NCBI RefSeq assembly: GCF_030770395.1
Contig: NZ_CP132480.1
Coordinates: forward strand, 3,811,072-3,875,071
Direction of reading: 5' to 3'
DNA length: 64,000 nt
Source: Telluria beijingensis
GTDB lineage: Bacteria; Pseudomonadota; Gammaproteobacteria; Burkholderiales; Burkholderiaceae_D
Shown: positions 1 through 9,783 of the stretch, piece by piece
How positions within the stretch are numbered: position 1 is the first letter of the stretch
How the letters are laid out: every line of letters begins with the position of its first letter
The notes under the pieces: model-generated
Databases searched by the model: none
What the model saw: the letters and a program-made list of their open reading frames with translations, nothing else
What the model was told of the DNA's origin: nothing
Position numbers and translations under genes: made by a program

Positions 1-374
1 GCTGGTCCATCGACGGCGGCCAGACCCGCCAGGGTTATCCGTCGCTGACCCTGGCCGTTGCCGGTCACGTGAAGCTGGTCTGCCAGCGTTGCCTGCAGCC
101 GCTGGACTATGAGATCGATTCGTCGACCATGCTGGTGCTGGGCCAGGATGACGCCGATGCCGATGCCATCGAGGAAATCCTCGACGACGAAAGCATCGAC
201 GTGATCGTCGGCAGTCGCACCTGCGACATCCGCGACCTGCTCGAGGATGAGGCGTTGCTGGCGCTGCCGCAATCGCCGCGACACGACGTTTGTCCGGATA
301 CGGGCTTGCTCGATAGCCTGAAAACGGATAAAGTGTCGCCTTTCGCCGCTCTCAAGAACCTGAAGGCGGACTAA
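1..374 (+). CDS. yceD: YceD/DUF177 family protein, 5' end outside window
   Basis: The reading frame is open from the first complete codon at base 3 and runs to a stop at 374, so the start lies upstream of the window. The visible part carries the family hallmark VKLVCQRCLQPL followed by an acidic middle and a conserved C-terminal LKNLK segment. YceD proteins are encoded directly before rpmF in most proteobacteria and are linked to 23S rRNA/large-subunit accumulation. The neighbour 240 bases downstream is indeed rpmF. An internal GTG/ATG could be mistaken for the start, but homology continues upstream of it. Confidence 0.9.
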   Translation, partial: WSIDGGQTRQGYPSLTLAVAGHVKLVCQRCLQPLDYEIDSSTMLVLGQDDADADAIEEILDDESIDVIVGSRTCDIRDLLEDEALLALPQSPRHDVCPDTGLLDSLKTDKVSPFAALKNLKAD

Positions 375-614
375 AAGGTAGTAAAAATCAGCAAGACAGG
401 ATTCGCAGTACGGTGGCGGCAGCGTAGAAACAATGTCGTCCAAATTCTGCAAAATAACGTGTCAGACGCGTGCAATCGAGTATGGCATTCGCGGTAGTTG
501 TAGCAGCGTTCAACATGTCGGCAGTCATTTAGATCTGCCGCCGAGATACTCGACTTGCATGTTTCTTGCATATCGATTGTGTTAAAATTTTAGAACTTTG
601 TACTAGGAGTTATC

Positions 615-797
615 ATGGCAGTTCAACAGAATAAGAAATCCCCATCGAAGCGCGGCATGCACCGTTCGCACGATTTCCTGACCGCCCCTAACCTGGCAGT
701 CGAGCCGACCACCGGTGAAACCCACCTGCGTCACCACATCTCGCCAAACGGTTTCTACCGTGGTCGCAAGGTCCTGAAGACCAAGAACGACGAGTAA
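615..797 (+). CDS. rpmF: 50S ribosomal protein L32
   Basis: This 60-residue basic protein begins [20 protein letters not shown], the typical L32 N-terminus, and has the usual family length. It is a structural component of the large ribosomal subunit. The ribosome binding site AGGAG lies about eight bases before the ATG. The 240-base gap after yceD contains an AT-rich stretch around 575-600 that could be a promoter. A strong hairpin terminator follows at 824-868, so rpmF can end its own transcript before plsX. Confidence 0.97.
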   Translation: MAVQQNKKSPSKRGMHRSHDFLTAPNLAVEPTTGETHLRHHISPNGFYRGRKVLKTKNDE

Positions 798-823
798 TCG
801 ACGTTCTGGCTTTTAGCATCATG

Positions 824-868
824 AAAGCGGCGCAACGTATATCATCTGCGTGGCGCCGCTTTTTCTTT
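824..868 (+). terminator. Intrinsic terminator after rpmF
   Basis: Perfect 10-base arms AAAGCGGCGC (824-833) and GCGCCGCTTT (853-862) are followed by a T-rich tract to 868. The loop can pair further through ACG/CGT. This separates rpmF from the plsX-fab genes. Confidence 0.85.
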
Positions 869-1013
869 GGCATCTGCTCAGTAACCGGCTGCATCCTGGG
901 AGTCAACGCTCCTGGCACCGTCATGTTGAACAGCCTGGATCCCGTGCGCGTTCCCGCCACCACCCGATCCCCTCTGGCCGCCCGTCCCGTGTGAGCCGCG
1001 GCATCTCCAACAA

Positions 1014-2072
1014 ATGACAATTAAAATATCCATTGACTGCATGGGCGGCGATCACGGCCCCTCAGTTACCATTCCGGCAGCCATCTCCTTTCTCAAAAAG
1101 CAAGCTGACGCCGAGCTCGTGCTCGTTGGCGTCGAAGATGTGCTGCGCGCAGAACTCAAGAAGCACCACGCGGACAACAACCCGCGCCTCTCCGTCAAGC
1201 ACGCCTCCGAAGTCGTCGCCATGGACGATCCGGTCGAAGTGGCCCTGCGCCGCAAGAAGGATTCGTCGATGCGGGTGGCGATCGAGGCGGTGAAGGATGG
1301 CAGCGCCCACGCCTGCGTCTCGGCCGGCAATACCGGCGCCCTGATGGCCGTCTCGCGCTACGTGCTCAAGACCATGGCGGGCGTCGACCGCCCGGCGATC
1401 TGCTCGATCATGCCGAACCAGAAGGGCGGCCCGACCTATATCCTCGACCTCGGCGCCAACGTCGACTGCGAGCCGGACCACCTGCACCAGTTCGCCATCA
1501 TGGGCTCGGTGCTGTGCTCGGCGATCGAGGGCATCCCGCGTCCGACCATCGGCCTGCTCAATGTCGGCACCGAGGAAATCAAGGGCAACGAGGTGGTGAA
1601 AGCCACCGGCGCGCTGCTGCGCGCCGATGCCGAACGTGGCAAACTGAACTTTTTCGGCAATGTCGAAGGCAATGACATCTTCAAGGGCACGGTCGATGTC
1701 GTCGTGTGCGACGGCTTCGTCGGCAACGTCATGCTGAAGGCGATCGAAGGCCTGTCGCGCTTCATGAAGACCACCTTCAAGGAAAGCATCATGTCGATGC
1801 TGGGCGCCGTATTCGCGCGCAAGGCGCTCAAGAAGCTCAACCCGGAACGCTACAATGGCGCCGGCCTGCTGGGCCTGAAGGGCCTGGTATTCAAGAGCCA
1901 CGGCGGCGCCAATGCCTATGCCTTCGAGTGGGCGATCAAGCGCGCCTACGACGCCGCGCACAATAATGTGCAGGAGCACCTGTCGGCCCTGATCGCCGAA
2001 CTGATGCCCAGCGCCCCTTCCGCGGCGCCGGTCCCAGCGCCCGTGCAGGACGGCCAGCGCCAGGCGCAATAA
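1014..2072 (+). CDS. plsX: Phosphate acyltransferase PlsX
   Basis: PlsX makes acyl-phosphate from acyl-ACP, the first step of bacterial phosphatidic acid synthesis, at the inner face of the membrane. The 352-residue product starts [15 protein letters not shown], the diagnostic N-terminus, and contains the conserved SAGNTGA and GLLNVGTEE segments. It is followed after 20 bases by fabH in the classic plsX-fab cluster. The C-terminus has an Ala/Pro-rich tail of about 20 residues beyond the conserved fold. Confidence 0.97.
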   Translation: MTIKISIDCMGGDHGPSVTIPAAISFLKKQADAELVLVGVEDVLRAELKKHHADNNPRLSVKHASEVVAMDDPVEVALRRKKDSSMRVAIEAVKDGSAHACVSAGNTGALMAVSRYVLKTMAGVDRPAICSIMPNQKGGPTYILDLGANVDCEPDHLHQFAIMGSVLCSAIEGIPRPTIGLLNVGTEEIKGNEVVKATGALLRADAERGKLNFFGNVEGNDIFKGTVDVVVCDGFVGNVMLKAIEGLSRFMKTTFKESIMSMLGAVFARKALKKLNPERYNGAGLLGLKGLVFKSHGGANAYAFEWAIKRAYDAAHNNVQEHLSALIAELMPSAPSAAPVPAPVQDGQRQAQ

Positions 2073-2092
2073 CCCAGCAGGATGGTGAAGCA

Positions 2093-3079
2093 ATGACTGT
2101 GTATAGCAAAATCACCGGCACCGGCAGCTACCTGCCAGCCAACCGTGTCAGCAACGACCAGCTCGCCGCGCAACTGGCGGAACGTGGCGTCGAGACCTCG
2201 AACGAGTGGATCGTCACCCGCAGCGGCATCGAGGCGCGCCATTTCGCCGCCGACGACGAGCTGTCGTCCGACCTGGCGGCGCACGCTGCGCGCGCCGCGC
2301 TCGAGATGGCCGGCCGCACGCCCGCCGACGTCGACCTGGTGATCGTCGCCAGTTCGACCCCCGATTTCCACGGCAGCTTCCCCAGCACCGCCTGCATCGT
2401 GCAGCAGAAGCTGGGCATGGCCAACGGCAGCGCCGCCTTCGACGTGGCGGCCGTGTGCAGCGGCTTCGTGTACGCGATGTCGACCGCCGACGCTTTCATC
2501 CGGTCCGGCAACCACAAACGCGTGCTGGTGATCGGCGCCGAGGTGTTTTCGCGCATCGTCGACTTCAACGACCGCACCACCTGCGTGCTGTTCGGCGACG
2601 GCGCCGGCGCCGTGCTGCTCGAAGCCTCGAGCGAGCCGGGCATCCTCGGCGCCAAATTGCATGCCGACGGCAGCCACGCCCACATCCTGTCGATCCCGGG
2701 CAATCTCGCCAATGGCGCGGTGGCCGGCAGCGGCTTCCTGCACATGGACGGCCCGGCGGTGTTCAAGCTGGCGGTCTCGGTGCTCGAGAAAGTCGCGCAC
2801 GAAGTGCTGGACCACGCCGGCATGAGCGCCGAACAGGTCGACTGGCTGGTGCCGCACCAGGCGAATATCCGCATCATGAACGGCACGGCCAAGAAGCTGG
2901 GCCTGGCGCCGGAGAAGATGGTCGTCACCGTCAACGAACACGGCAATACCTCGGCCGCCTCGATCCCGCTGGCGCTCGACCAGGCGGTGCGCGACGGCCG
3001 CATCAAGCCGGGCCAGAACGTCCTGATGGAAGGCGTGGGCGGCGGCTTTACCTGGGGCGCGGTGCTGGCGCGCATGTAA
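2093..3079 (+). CDS. fabH: Beta-ketoacyl-ACP synthase III
   Basis: FabH starts fatty acid synthesis by condensing acetyl-CoA with malonyl-ACP. The 328-residue protein has the complete catalytic triad: Cys122 in AAVCSGF, His255 in PHQANIR and Asn285 in NEHGNTS. Length and order are typical. It lies between plsX and fabD in the same direction and is probably cotranscribed with them. Confidence 0.97.
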   Translation: MTVYSKITGTGSYLPANRVSNDQLAAQLAERGVETSNEWIVTRSGIEARHFAADDELSSDLAAHAARAALEMAGRTPADVDLVIVASSTPDFHGSFPSTACIVQQKLGMANGSAAFDVAAVCSGFVYAMSTADAFIRSGNHKRVLVIGAEVFSRIVDFNDRTTCVLFGDGAGAVLLEASSEPGILGAKLHADGSHAHILSIPGNLANGAVAGSGFLHMDGPAVFKLAVSVLEKVAHEVLDHAGMSAEQVDWLVPHQANIRIMNGTAKKLGLAPEKMVVTVNEHGNTSAASIPLALDQAVRDGRIKPGQNVLMEGVGGGFTWGAVLARM

Positions 3080-3125
3080 GCGCCAGTCCCGGCTCCCAAG
3101 AACAACAACATTACGGAAAACAACG

Positions 3126-4064
3126 ATGAGCACATTCGCATTCCTGTTCACCGGACAAGGCGCCCAGGCAGTGGGCATGCTGAACGGCTTTGCCGGCAAT
3201 CCGGTCGTCGACCAGACGGTGCAAGAAGCCTCCGATGCCCTCGGCTTCGACCTCAAGCGCCTGATCGCCGAAGGCCCGAAGGAAGACCTCGACCTCACCA
3301 CCAATACCCAGCCGGTCATGCTGACCGCGGCAGTGGCCGTGTACCGCGCCTGGATCGCGGCCGGCGGCCCGGTGCCGAATGTGGTCGCAGGCCATAGCTT
3401 GGGCGAATATTCGGCCCTGGTCGCGGCCGGCGTGATCCCGTTCGCCGACGCCGTGCCGCTGGTGCGTTTCCGCGCGCAATCGATGCAGGACGCGGTGCCG
3501 GTCGGGCAGGGCGGCATGGCCGTTATCCTCGGCCTGCAGGCCGACGACGTGCGCGCCGTCTGCCTCGAAGCAGCGCAGGGCGAGGTCGTGGAAGCCGTGA
3601 ACTTCAACGAACCGACCCAGATCGTGATCGCCGGCCATACCGCCGCCGTCGAGCGCGCCTGCGAGATCGCCAAGGCCAAGGGCGCCAAGCGCGCCATGAA
3701 ACTGTCGGTGTCGGCGCCATTCCACTCGTCGCTGCTCAAGCCTGCGTCGGACCGCCTGCGCGAATACATGCGCACGCTCCCCTTCGCCGCCCCGCAGATC
3801 GACGTCATCAACAACGTCGATGTCGCCGTGCTGAACGATCCGGAACAGATCAAGGACGCGCTGGTGCGCCAGGCCGCCGGCCCGGTGCGCTGGGTCGAGA
3901 CCATGCAGAAGATGGCGGCCCAGGGTGTGACCCAGGTCATCGAATGCGCACCGAGCAAGACGCTGATCGGCATGGCCAAGCGCATCGACGCCAACCTGGT
4001 GGGCGAAGCGCTGGTCGACCAGGCCGCGCTGGAGCGCGTGCTGGCCTCGATGCAATCGGCGTAA
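3126..4064 (+). CDS. fabD: Malonyl-CoA:ACP transacylase
   Basis: FabD loads malonyl groups onto acyl carrier protein for chain elongation. The 312-residue protein has the GQGAQ motif near residue 10 and the nucleophile motif GHSLGE with Ser91. An Arg in FRAQSMQ and a distal His in SAPFHSSLL complete the expected active site. It sits 46 bases after fabH and 32 bases before fabG. Confidence 0.97.
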   Translation: MSTFAFLFTGQGAQAVGMLNGFAGNPVVDQTVQEASDALGFDLKRLIAEGPKEDLDLTTNTQPVMLTAAVAVYRAWIAAGGPVPNVVAGHSLGEYSALVAAGVIPFADAVPLVRFRAQSMQDAVPVGQGGMAVILGLQADDVRAVCLEAAQGEVVEAVNFNEPTQIVIAGHTAAVERACEIAKAKGAKRAMKLSVSAPFHSSLLKPASDRLREYMRTLPFAAPQIDVINNVDVAVLNDPEQIKDALVRQAAGPVRWVETMQKMAAQGVTQVIECAPSKTLIGMAKRIDANLVGEALVDQAALERVLASMQSA

Positions 4065-4096
4065 TGTCCAGCATGATGATTAATAAGGAAGAATCC

Positions 4097-4834
4097 ATGA
4101 ACCTGCAAAACCAAGTCGCCCTCGTCACCGGCGCATCGCGCGGCATCGGCAAGGCCATCGCGCTGGAACTGGCGCGCCAGGGCGCGAAAGTCGTCGGCAC
4201 CGCCACCAGCGAATCGGGCGCCCAGGCAATCTCGGACTACCTGGCCGAATTCGGCGGCAAGGGCGTCGTCCTCAACGTGCTCGACGCCGGCCGCTGCGCC
4301 GAAGTCGTGGACGAAGTGCAGAAAGGCTACGGTAGCCTGTCGATCCTGGTCAACAATGCCGGCATCACCCAGGACAACCTGGCCATGCGCATGAAGGACG
4401 ACGAGTTCGACAACGTGATCGCCACGAATCTCACCGCCGTCGGCCGCCTGTCGCGTCTCGTCCTGCGCGGCATGATGAAGGCCAAGGCTGGCCGCATCAT
4501 CAGCATCACCTCGGTGGTCGGCGCGGCCGGCAACCCGGGCCAGATGAACTACGCTGCCGCCAAGGCCGGCGTGGCCGGCATGACCCGCGCGCTGGCGCGC
4601 GAGATCGGCAGCCGCAACATCACCGTCAACTGCGTGGCGCCGGGCTTCATCGATACCGACATGACCAAGGCCCTGGGCGAAGGCCAGCACGAAGCCCTGC
4701 TGACGCAGATTCCGCTGGGCCGCCTGGGCCAGCCGGAAGACATCGCCCATGCGGTGGCCTTCCTGGCCGGTCCACAGGCCGCCTACATCACGGGCACCGA
4801 GTTGCACGTGAATGGCGGCATGTACATGAATTAA
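4097..4834 (+). CDS. fabG: 3-oxoacyl-ACP reductase
   Basis: FabG reduces 3-ketoacyl-ACP with NADPH. The start at 4097 is chosen because AAGGA lies just upstream and the protein then begins MNLQNQVALVTGASRGIGKA, a normal SDR N-terminus; the frame is open further upstream only by overlap with fabD. The 245-residue product has the NNAG motif, the catalytic Ser in SITSVVG and the YAAAK pair. It is part of the fab gene cluster. Confidence 0.96.
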   Translation: MNLQNQVALVTGASRGIGKAIALELARQGAKVVGTATSESGAQAISDYLAEFGGKGVVLNVLDAGRCAEVVDEVQKGYGSLSILVNNAGITQDNLAMRMKDDEFDNVIATNLTAVGRLSRLVLRGMMKAKAGRIISITSVVGAAGNPGQMNYAAAKAGVAGMTRALAREIGSRNITVNCVAPGFIDTDMTKALGEGQHEALLTQIPLGRLGQPEDIAHAVAFLAGPQAAYITGTELHVNGGMYMN

Positions 4835-5005
4835 TTTGAATGCGCCTGTTTTCTGCCTCTTGTGATAAGGCGTTACAGGCGCAATCTCGACTTTTAGCAG
4901 CACTTTTCGGCGAATTAGCCGCAGTCGCCGAAAATAGTTTTTCGGGTCGCAAACCTGATAAAATGCGCGCACTTTCCGCAACACATACCTTAATGGAGCC
5001 AAAAC

Positions 5006-5245
5006 ATGTCGGATATCGAACAACGCGTTAAAAAAATCGTCGCTGAGCAACTGGGCGTTGCCGAAGCAGACATCAAAATCGATTCCTCGTTCGTTGACGA
5101 CCTCGGTGCAGACTCGCTGGACACCGTGGAACTGGTGATGGCACTGGAAGACGAGTTCGAAATGGAAATCCCTGACGAGCAGGCTGAGAAAATCACCACC
5201 GTCAAGCAAGCCATCGACTACGCAACCGCGCACGTCAAGGCCTAA
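5006..5245 (+). CDS. acpP: Acyl carrier protein
   Basis: This 79-residue acidic protein carries the phosphopantetheine attachment motif [10 protein letters not shown] with Ser37. It holds growing acyl chains for the Fab enzymes and donates them to PlsX. The 171-base gap before it contains GATAAAAT at about 4957, which may be the -10 of its own promoter, as is usual for this highly expressed gene. fabF follows after 32 bases. The holo-ACP synthase acpS is also in this window, at 16774. Confidence 0.98.
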   Translation: MSDIEQRVKKIVAEQLGVAEADIKIDSSFVDDLGADSLDTVELVMALEDEFEMEIPDEQAEKITTVKQAIDYATAHVKA

Positions 5246-5277
5246 GTAGCAAGCTTTACAGTTTTTGGGAGAATCGC

Positions 5278-6525
5278 TTGAGTCGTTCACGCAACCGCCG
5301 TGTCGTCGTCACCGGCCTGGGCTGCATCTCACCCATCGGCAACACCGTTGCCGAAGCGTGGGATGCGGCACTGGCCGGCAAGTCGGGCATTGCCAACATC
5401 ACCAAGTTTGATGCAGCGCCATTCACGACCCACTTTGCTGGTGAGGTCAAGAATTTCAATGTCGAAGACTACCTGCCGGGCAAGGAAGGCCGCCACATGG
5501 ATACGTTTATCCATTTCGGCATGGCAGCCGGCATCCAGGCCCTGAAGGATTCGGGCCTGGAAGTCACCGAAGAGAACGCGGACCGCATCGGCGTGGTGAT
5601 CGGTTCGGGCATCGGCGGCCTGCCGATGATCGAAGCGACCAAGGAAGAATACGCGAGCCGCGGCGCACGCCGCATCTCGCCGTTCTTCGTGCCGGCCTCG
5701 ATCATCAACATGATCTCGGGCGATCTCTCGATCAAGTTCGGCCTGCGCGGCCCGAACCTGTCCATCGTCACCGCCTGCACCACCGGCCTGCACAGCATCG
5801 GCGCGGCAGCGCGCCTGATCGAGTACGGCGATGCCGACGTGATGATCGCGGGCGGCGCCGAATCGACCGTGTCGCCGCTGGGCCTGGGCGGTTTCGCCTC
5901 GGCACGCGCGCTGTCGACCCGCAACGACGATCCGGCTACCGCCTCGCGTCCCTGGGACCGCGACCGCGACGGCTTCGTGCTGGGCGAGGGCGCCGGTGTC
6001 ATGGTGCTGGAAGAATACGAACACGCCGTCGCGCGTGGCGCCAAGATCTATGCTGAAGTCATCGGCTTCGGCATGAGCGCGGACGCCAACCACATCACCT
6101 CGCCAATCGAGGATGGCAGTGGCGCGGCGCGTTGCATGGTCAATGCGTTCAACAACGCCGGCATCAATGTCGACCAGGTGCAGTATGTCAATGCGCACGG
6201 CACCTCGACCCCGCTGGGCGACAAGGCCGAAGTGCAGGGCATCAAGCGCGTGTTCGGCGATCATGCCAAGAGCCTGGTCGTGAACTCGACCAAGTCGATG
6301 ACCGGCCACCTGCTGGGCGGCGCCGGCGGCCTGGAATCGGTGTTCACCGTGCTGGCGATCCACAACCAGGTCTCGCCACCGACGATCAACATCTTCAACC
6401 AGGATCCGGAGTGCGACCTCGACTTCTGCGCCAACACGGCGCGCGAGATGCAGATCGACTACGCCGTCAAGAACTCCTTCGGTTTCGGCGGCACCAACGG
6501 TACGCTGATCTTCGCCAAGGTCTGA
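5278..6525 (+). CDS. fabF: Beta-ketoacyl-ACP synthase II
   Basis: FabF elongates acyl-ACP with malonyl-ACP. The 415-residue protein has Cys167 in TACTTGLHS and the two catalytic histidines in [11 protein letters not shown] and [12 protein letters not shown]. The start is a TTG at 5278: GGGAG lies seven bases upstream and the product begins [15 protein letters not shown], the normal N-terminus. No ATG or GTG fits better. The weak codon may tune expression relative to acpP. Confidence 0.95.
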   Translation: MSRSRNRRVVVTGLGCISPIGNTVAEAWDAALAGKSGIANITKFDAAPFTTHFAGEVKNFNVEDYLPGKEGRHMDTFIHFGMAAGIQALKDSGLEVTEENADRIGVVIGSGIGGLPMIEATKEEYASRGARRISPFFVPASIINMISGDLSIKFGLRGPNLSIVTACTTGLHSIGAAARLIEYGDADVMIAGGAESTVSPLGLGGFASARALSTRNDDPATASRPWDRDRDGFVLGEGAGVMVLEEYEHAVARGAKIYAEVIGFGMSADANHITSPIEDGSGAARCMVNAFNNAGINVDQVQYVNAHGTSTPLGDKAEVQGIKRVFGDHAKSLVVNSTKSMTGHLLGGAGGLESVFTVLAIHNQVSPPTINIFNQDPECDLDFCANTAREMQIDYAVKNSFGFGGTNGTLIFAKV

Positions 6526-6532
6526 ACCTGAT

Positions 6533-6590
6533 CGCCCCATCCCGGTCCAACGGGATGGGCGCTTCATCAAAGCCTGCCCATCGGCAGGCT
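6533..6590 (+). terminator. Two consecutive hairpins after fabF
   Basis: The first hairpin pairs 6533-6544 with 6551-6561 around a six-base loop, with one bulge. The second is a perfect eight-base stem AGCCTGCC/GGCAGGCT (6571-6578 and 6583-6590) with a four-base loop. Neither is followed by a good T-run, so they may slow or protect the transcript rather than end it. Confidence 0.55.
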
Positions 6591-6648
6591 CCCTCCCGCT
6601 TCACCCGTCGTCCCACCCGTTCGTTTTGCCCATTGCGGGGCTTGCTTC

Positions 6649-7173
6649 ATGTCGCTCGCGGTGTCCGCTGTCATCGCGCCGTCGCGCCGCCTGCGCTGCC
6701 TGCTCGCCGCCTTCTGCGCATCCCTGTGCGCGGCCGCCCTGGCCGTGGGCCTGCTGCTGCCTGAACGCTTCGCATTCGGCGGCGCTGTCGCATGCGCGCC
6801 GCTGCTCGCCGCGCTGCCCCTGCTGCGCCTGTTTTTGGCCCCGATTGCAACGGTGCGCCGGATTGATATTTCTGGAGTTGGGCAGCTACGCCTGACGGTA
6901 CAACAGCAGTTGGGGAAGGGCGCGGCAGCGGCCGGGATTCCGGCGCCGGGCTCACCCATGATGCTGCTTCCCGGCGTCACCGTCTGGCCCTGCTGCATCC
7001 TGCTGCGCCTGCGCACCGAAGACGGCGCGACCTGGCCGCTGGTGCTGTTGCCAGACATGGTGGCGGCCGGCCAGTATCGCGCGCTGGCGGTGGCCGTGCG
7101 TGCGCTGGCAAATGGCTCAGCAACAATCCCGATACAAAACAGTGTGAACTTATTGCAGGGGGCCAACTCTTAA
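6649..7173 (+). CDS. YgfX-like small membrane protein
   Basis: This 174-residue protein has two closely spaced hydrophobic segments (about residues 16-37 and 43-65) followed by a soluble domain. The late segment LLPDMVAAGQYRALAV resembles the LLPDSLxxxxFRxLRV end of YgfX (CptA) proteins. Members of that family sit at the membrane next to rpoE or fab genes in many proteobacteria; some E. coli homologues affect cell shape proteins. Start and function are inferred from weak similarity and position. Confidence 0.65.
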   Translation: MSLAVSAVIAPSRRLRCLLAAFCASLCAAALAVGLLLPERFAFGGAVACAPLLAALPLLRLFLAPIATVRRIDISGVGQLRLTVQQQLGKGAAAAGIPAPGSPMMLLPGVTVWPCCILLRLRTEDGATWPLVLLPDMVAAGQYRALAVAVRALANGSATIPIQNSVNLLQGANS

Positions 7174-7201
7174 GAGTGGGGCCGCCAATGGGGCATGGTC
7201 C

Positions 7202-7804
7202 GTGACGACAGAACGCGAGTGTGATCAGTTGTTGGTAGAGCGCGTCCAGGCCGGGGACCAGGGGGCTTTCGATTTGCTCGTCTCCAAGTACCAGCGCCGC
7301 CTGCTGCGACTGGTGTCGCGTCTCGTCCACGATCCGGCCGAAGCCGAAGATGTGGTGCAAGAGACCTTCATCAAGGCTTACCGGGCCCTGCGCCATTTTC
7401 GCGGGGATTCGGCTTTTTATACATGGCTTTATCGAATAGGAATTAACACGGCCAAGAATTTTCTGGTTACCCAGGGAAGGCGCGCACCGACCTCGACCGA
7501 GACGGATGCCGAACGCGCCGAAGGATTCGATGACGCAGATAGCTTGCGCGACATTAATACGCCGGAATCCATGCTCGCCAGCAAACAAATCGCCCATACC
7601 GTCAATGCCGCCATGGAAGCATTGCCGCTCGAACTACGCACGGCAATCGTCTTGCGTGAAATCGAAGGACTCAGTTATGAGGAAATCTCCGAAGTGATGG
7701 CCTGTCCAATAGGTACGGTGCGAAGCCGGATTTTCCGTGCGCGCGAAGTCATTGCCGAGAAATTACGCCCTTTGCTCGATTTCCCGGTTGACAAACGTCG
7801 GTAG
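7202..7804 (+). CDS. rpoE: RNA polymerase sigma factor RpoE (AlgU type)
   Basis: This ECF sigma factor directs the envelope stress response. The 200-residue product has region 2 (DLLVSKYQRRLLRLVSR to AYRALRHFRGDSAFYTWLYR, with the DPAEAEDVVQETF core) and region 4 (LPLELRTAIVLREIEGLSYEEI, then GTVRSRIFRARE). The start is GTG at 7202, preceded by GGGG. It is followed by an anti-sigma gene and a Do-type protease, the usual sigma-E neighbourhood, although no rseB homologue is present. Confidence 0.95.
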   Translation: MTTERECDQLLVERVQAGDQGAFDLLVSKYQRRLLRLVSRLVHDPAEAEDVVQETFIKAYRALRHFRGDSAFYTWLYRIGINTAKNFLVTQGRRAPTSTETDAERAEGFDDADSLRDINTPESMLASKQIAHTVNAAMEALPLELRTAIVLREIEGLSYEEISEVMACPIGTVRSRIFRAREVIAEKLRPLLDFPVDKRR

Positions 7805-7874
7805 GTAGCGGGATCGTACGAACACAGCATTTATATTGAACGCCGACCGAATACCGACGTCGATGGAACCACCG

Positions 7875-8189
7875 ATGGACACCACCAAGAAATTGCGCGA
7901 ACTGATCTCCGCCCTCCAGGACGGCGCCCTGCCGGACGCCGACCTGGAGCTGGCCCTGGCCGCCCTGCAGGGCAGCGACGGCCGCCAGGCCTGGGATCTG
8001 TACCACCTGATCGGCGACGCCCTGCGCGATGCCTCCGCATCGGCCTCCGCGCCGGCCCTGTCGCCCGACTTCCGCGCCCGCCTCGCCGAGCGCCTGGCCA
8101 GCGAGCCGCCGCCGCTGCGGCGGGCGGCGGTCGCGGTCGAACCGACCGGGCTGGCGGCCGTACTGGCCAAGACCGCCTCCTCCTCCTGA
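7875..8189 (+). CDS. rseA: Short anti-sigma-E protein, RseA/MucA N-terminal domain only
   Basis: The product has the RseA N-terminal pattern: ISALQDGALPDADLELALAA, then WDLYHLIGDALR. This domain binds and inhibits sigma-E. The protein is only about 104 residues and I see no transmembrane helix and no periplasmic part, whereas family members are usually near 200 residues and span the membrane. The start is uncertain: ATG at 7863 or TTG at 7836 are also in frame and none has a strong ribosome binding site. A terminator hairpin follows immediately. Confidence 0.8.
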   Translation: MDTTKKLRELISALQDGALPDADLELALAALQGSDGRQAWDLYHLIGDALRDASASASAPALSPDFRARLAERLASEPPPLRRAAVAVEPTGLAAVLAKTASSS

Positions 8190-8213
8190 CTTCCTTATTC
8201 CACGCTTAAAACT

Positions 8214-8243
8214 CCTCCCTCAATCGCGGGAGGTCGCGTTTTT
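8214..8243 (+). terminator. Intrinsic terminator after rseA
   Basis: Arms CCTCCC (8214-8219) and GGGAGG (8228-8233) are followed by TCGCGTTTTT. It would partly separate rpoE-rseA from the protease gene. Confidence 0.6.
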
Positions 8244-8328
8244 CGCCGAGAGCGGCCCGGGCGCGGCGCGACAAAGCGCGCAATATGGCTTACCATTCAG
8301 TCAATCTTAGCCATTCGTTAGCGATTCC

Positions 8329-9783
8329 ATGACCAGTAAAACTGCCAGCCTGCTCCTGTCGGCACTGCTCGTGTCCGGCGCCACGGCCTTCCTCCAGCCC
8401 GTCCATGCCGCCGCCCCCGTTCCGACCCCGACCGTCACCGGCCTGCCCGACTTCACCGACGTCATCGACAAGGTGGGGCCGGCCGTCGTCAATATCCGCA
8501 CCACCGAGCGCGTGCGCACCCGCGGCGGCGCGCCGGGCGAAGAAGAGATGCAGGAATTCCTGCGCCGCTTCTTCGGCGGCCAGATGGTGCCGCGCGGCGG
8601 CGGCCGGCGCGGCCCGCAGCAGGAAGAAGAGCGCGAGGTCCAGCGTGGCGTCGGCTCCGGCTTCATTATCTCGGCCGACGGCTTCGTGCTGACCAATGCC
8701 CACGTGGTCGAAGGCGCCGACCAGGTGACGGTGACCCTGAGCGACCGCCGCGAGTTCAAGGCCAAGGTGCTCGGCGCCGACGTCCGTTCCGACGTCGCCG
8801 TCCTGAAGCTGGACGCAACGAATCTGCCATACCTGCGCACCGGCGACTCGAGCAAGATCCGGGTCGGCGAATGGGTGCTGGCGATCGGTTCGCCGTTCGG
8901 CCTCGAGAATACCGTCACCGCCGGCATCATCTCGGCCAAGTCGCGCGATACCGGCGAATACCTGCCGCTGATCCAGAGCGACGTGGCGGTCAACCCCGGC
9001 AACTCGGGCGGCCCGCTGATCAACCTGCGCGGCGAAGTCATCGGCATCAATTCGCAGATCGCGACCCTGTCCGGCGCCTACAACGGCATTTCGTTCGCGG
9101 TGCCGATCGACGAGGTGATCCGCGTATCCGACCAGATCAAGGCCACCGGCAAGGTGACCCGCGGCCGCCTGGGCGTCTCGATCAGCGACGTCTCGCGCGA
9201 CGTGGCCGAATCGCTGGGCCTGGGCAAGGCGCGCGGCGCCGAAGTCTCGATGGTTGAACCGGGCGGCCCGGCCGAGAAGGCGGGCATCAAGGTCGGCGAC
9301 ATCATCCTGGCCTTCAACAAGCAGCCGATCGAAACGCGTGGCGACCTGCCGCGCCTGGTGGGCGCGTCCAAGGTGGGCAGCCGCGCCAGCGTCACCGTCT
9401 GGCGCCGCGGCGCCCAGGTCGAGGTGCCGGTCACCATCGTCGAATTGCAGGAAGATCGGCCGACCCAGGGCCGCCAGCAGCCGAAGAAACCGGCGCCAAG
9501 CGCCGCGCCGGACGCGCTGGGCCTGCACATGTCGACTATCCCGCCCGCCGACCGCAAGGAGATGGGCATCGACCACGGCCTGCTGGTCGAAGAGGCGCAG
9601 GGGCCGGCGGCCAGCGCCGGCATCCAGCCGGGCGACATCATCCTGCAGTGGAACAATACGCCGATCACCAGCGTCGAACAGTTCAAGGCCCTGCTGGCCA
9701 AGCACGACAAGTCGAAGGCGGTGGCCCTGCTGGTGCAGCGCGAGGAAACGACGCAGTACATCACGCTCAAGCCGCGCCAGTGA
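8329..9783 (+). CDS. mucD: Do-type periplasmic serine protease (DegP/MucD)
   Basis: The 484-residue protein has a signal peptide ending near VHAAAP, a trypsin-like domain with His in NAHVVEG, Asp in RSDVAVLKLD and Ser in GNSGGPL, and two PDZ domains (roughly residues 265-365 and 385-480). It degrades or refolds misfolded envelope proteins. Its position beside rpoE-rseA is typical of MucD. A Gln/Glu/Arg-rich loop with GGGRRGPQQ precedes the catalytic histidine, as in many Do proteases. Confidence 0.95.
   Translation: MTSKTASLLLSALLVSGATAFLQPVHAAAPVPTPTVTGLPDFTDVIDKVGPAVVNIRTTERVRTRGGAPGEEEMQEFLRRFFGGQMVPRGGGRRGPQQEEEREVQRGVGSGFIISADGFVLTNAHVVEGADQVTVTLSDRREFKAKVLGADVRSDVAVLKLDATNLPYLRTGDSSKIRVGEWVLAIGSPFGLENTVTAGIISAKSRDTGEYLPLIQSDVAVNPGNSGGPLINLRGEVIGINSQIATLSGAYNGISFAVPIDEVIRVSDQIKATGKVTRGRLGVSISDVSRDVAESLGLGKARGAEVSMVEPGGPAEKAGIKVGDIILAFNKQPIETRGDLPRLVGASKVGSRASVTVWRRGAQVEVPVTIVELQEDRPTQGRQQPKKPAPSAAPDALGLHMSTIPPADRKEMGIDHGLLVEEAQGPAASAGIQPGDIILQWNNTPITSVEQFKALLAKHDKSKAVALLVQREETTQYITLKPRQ

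Noticed and set aside
1946..5290. 1114-codon minus-strand frame
   Set aside because: It runs antisense to fabH, fabD, fabG and acpP, whose catalytic motifs are all intact; an artefact of high GC.
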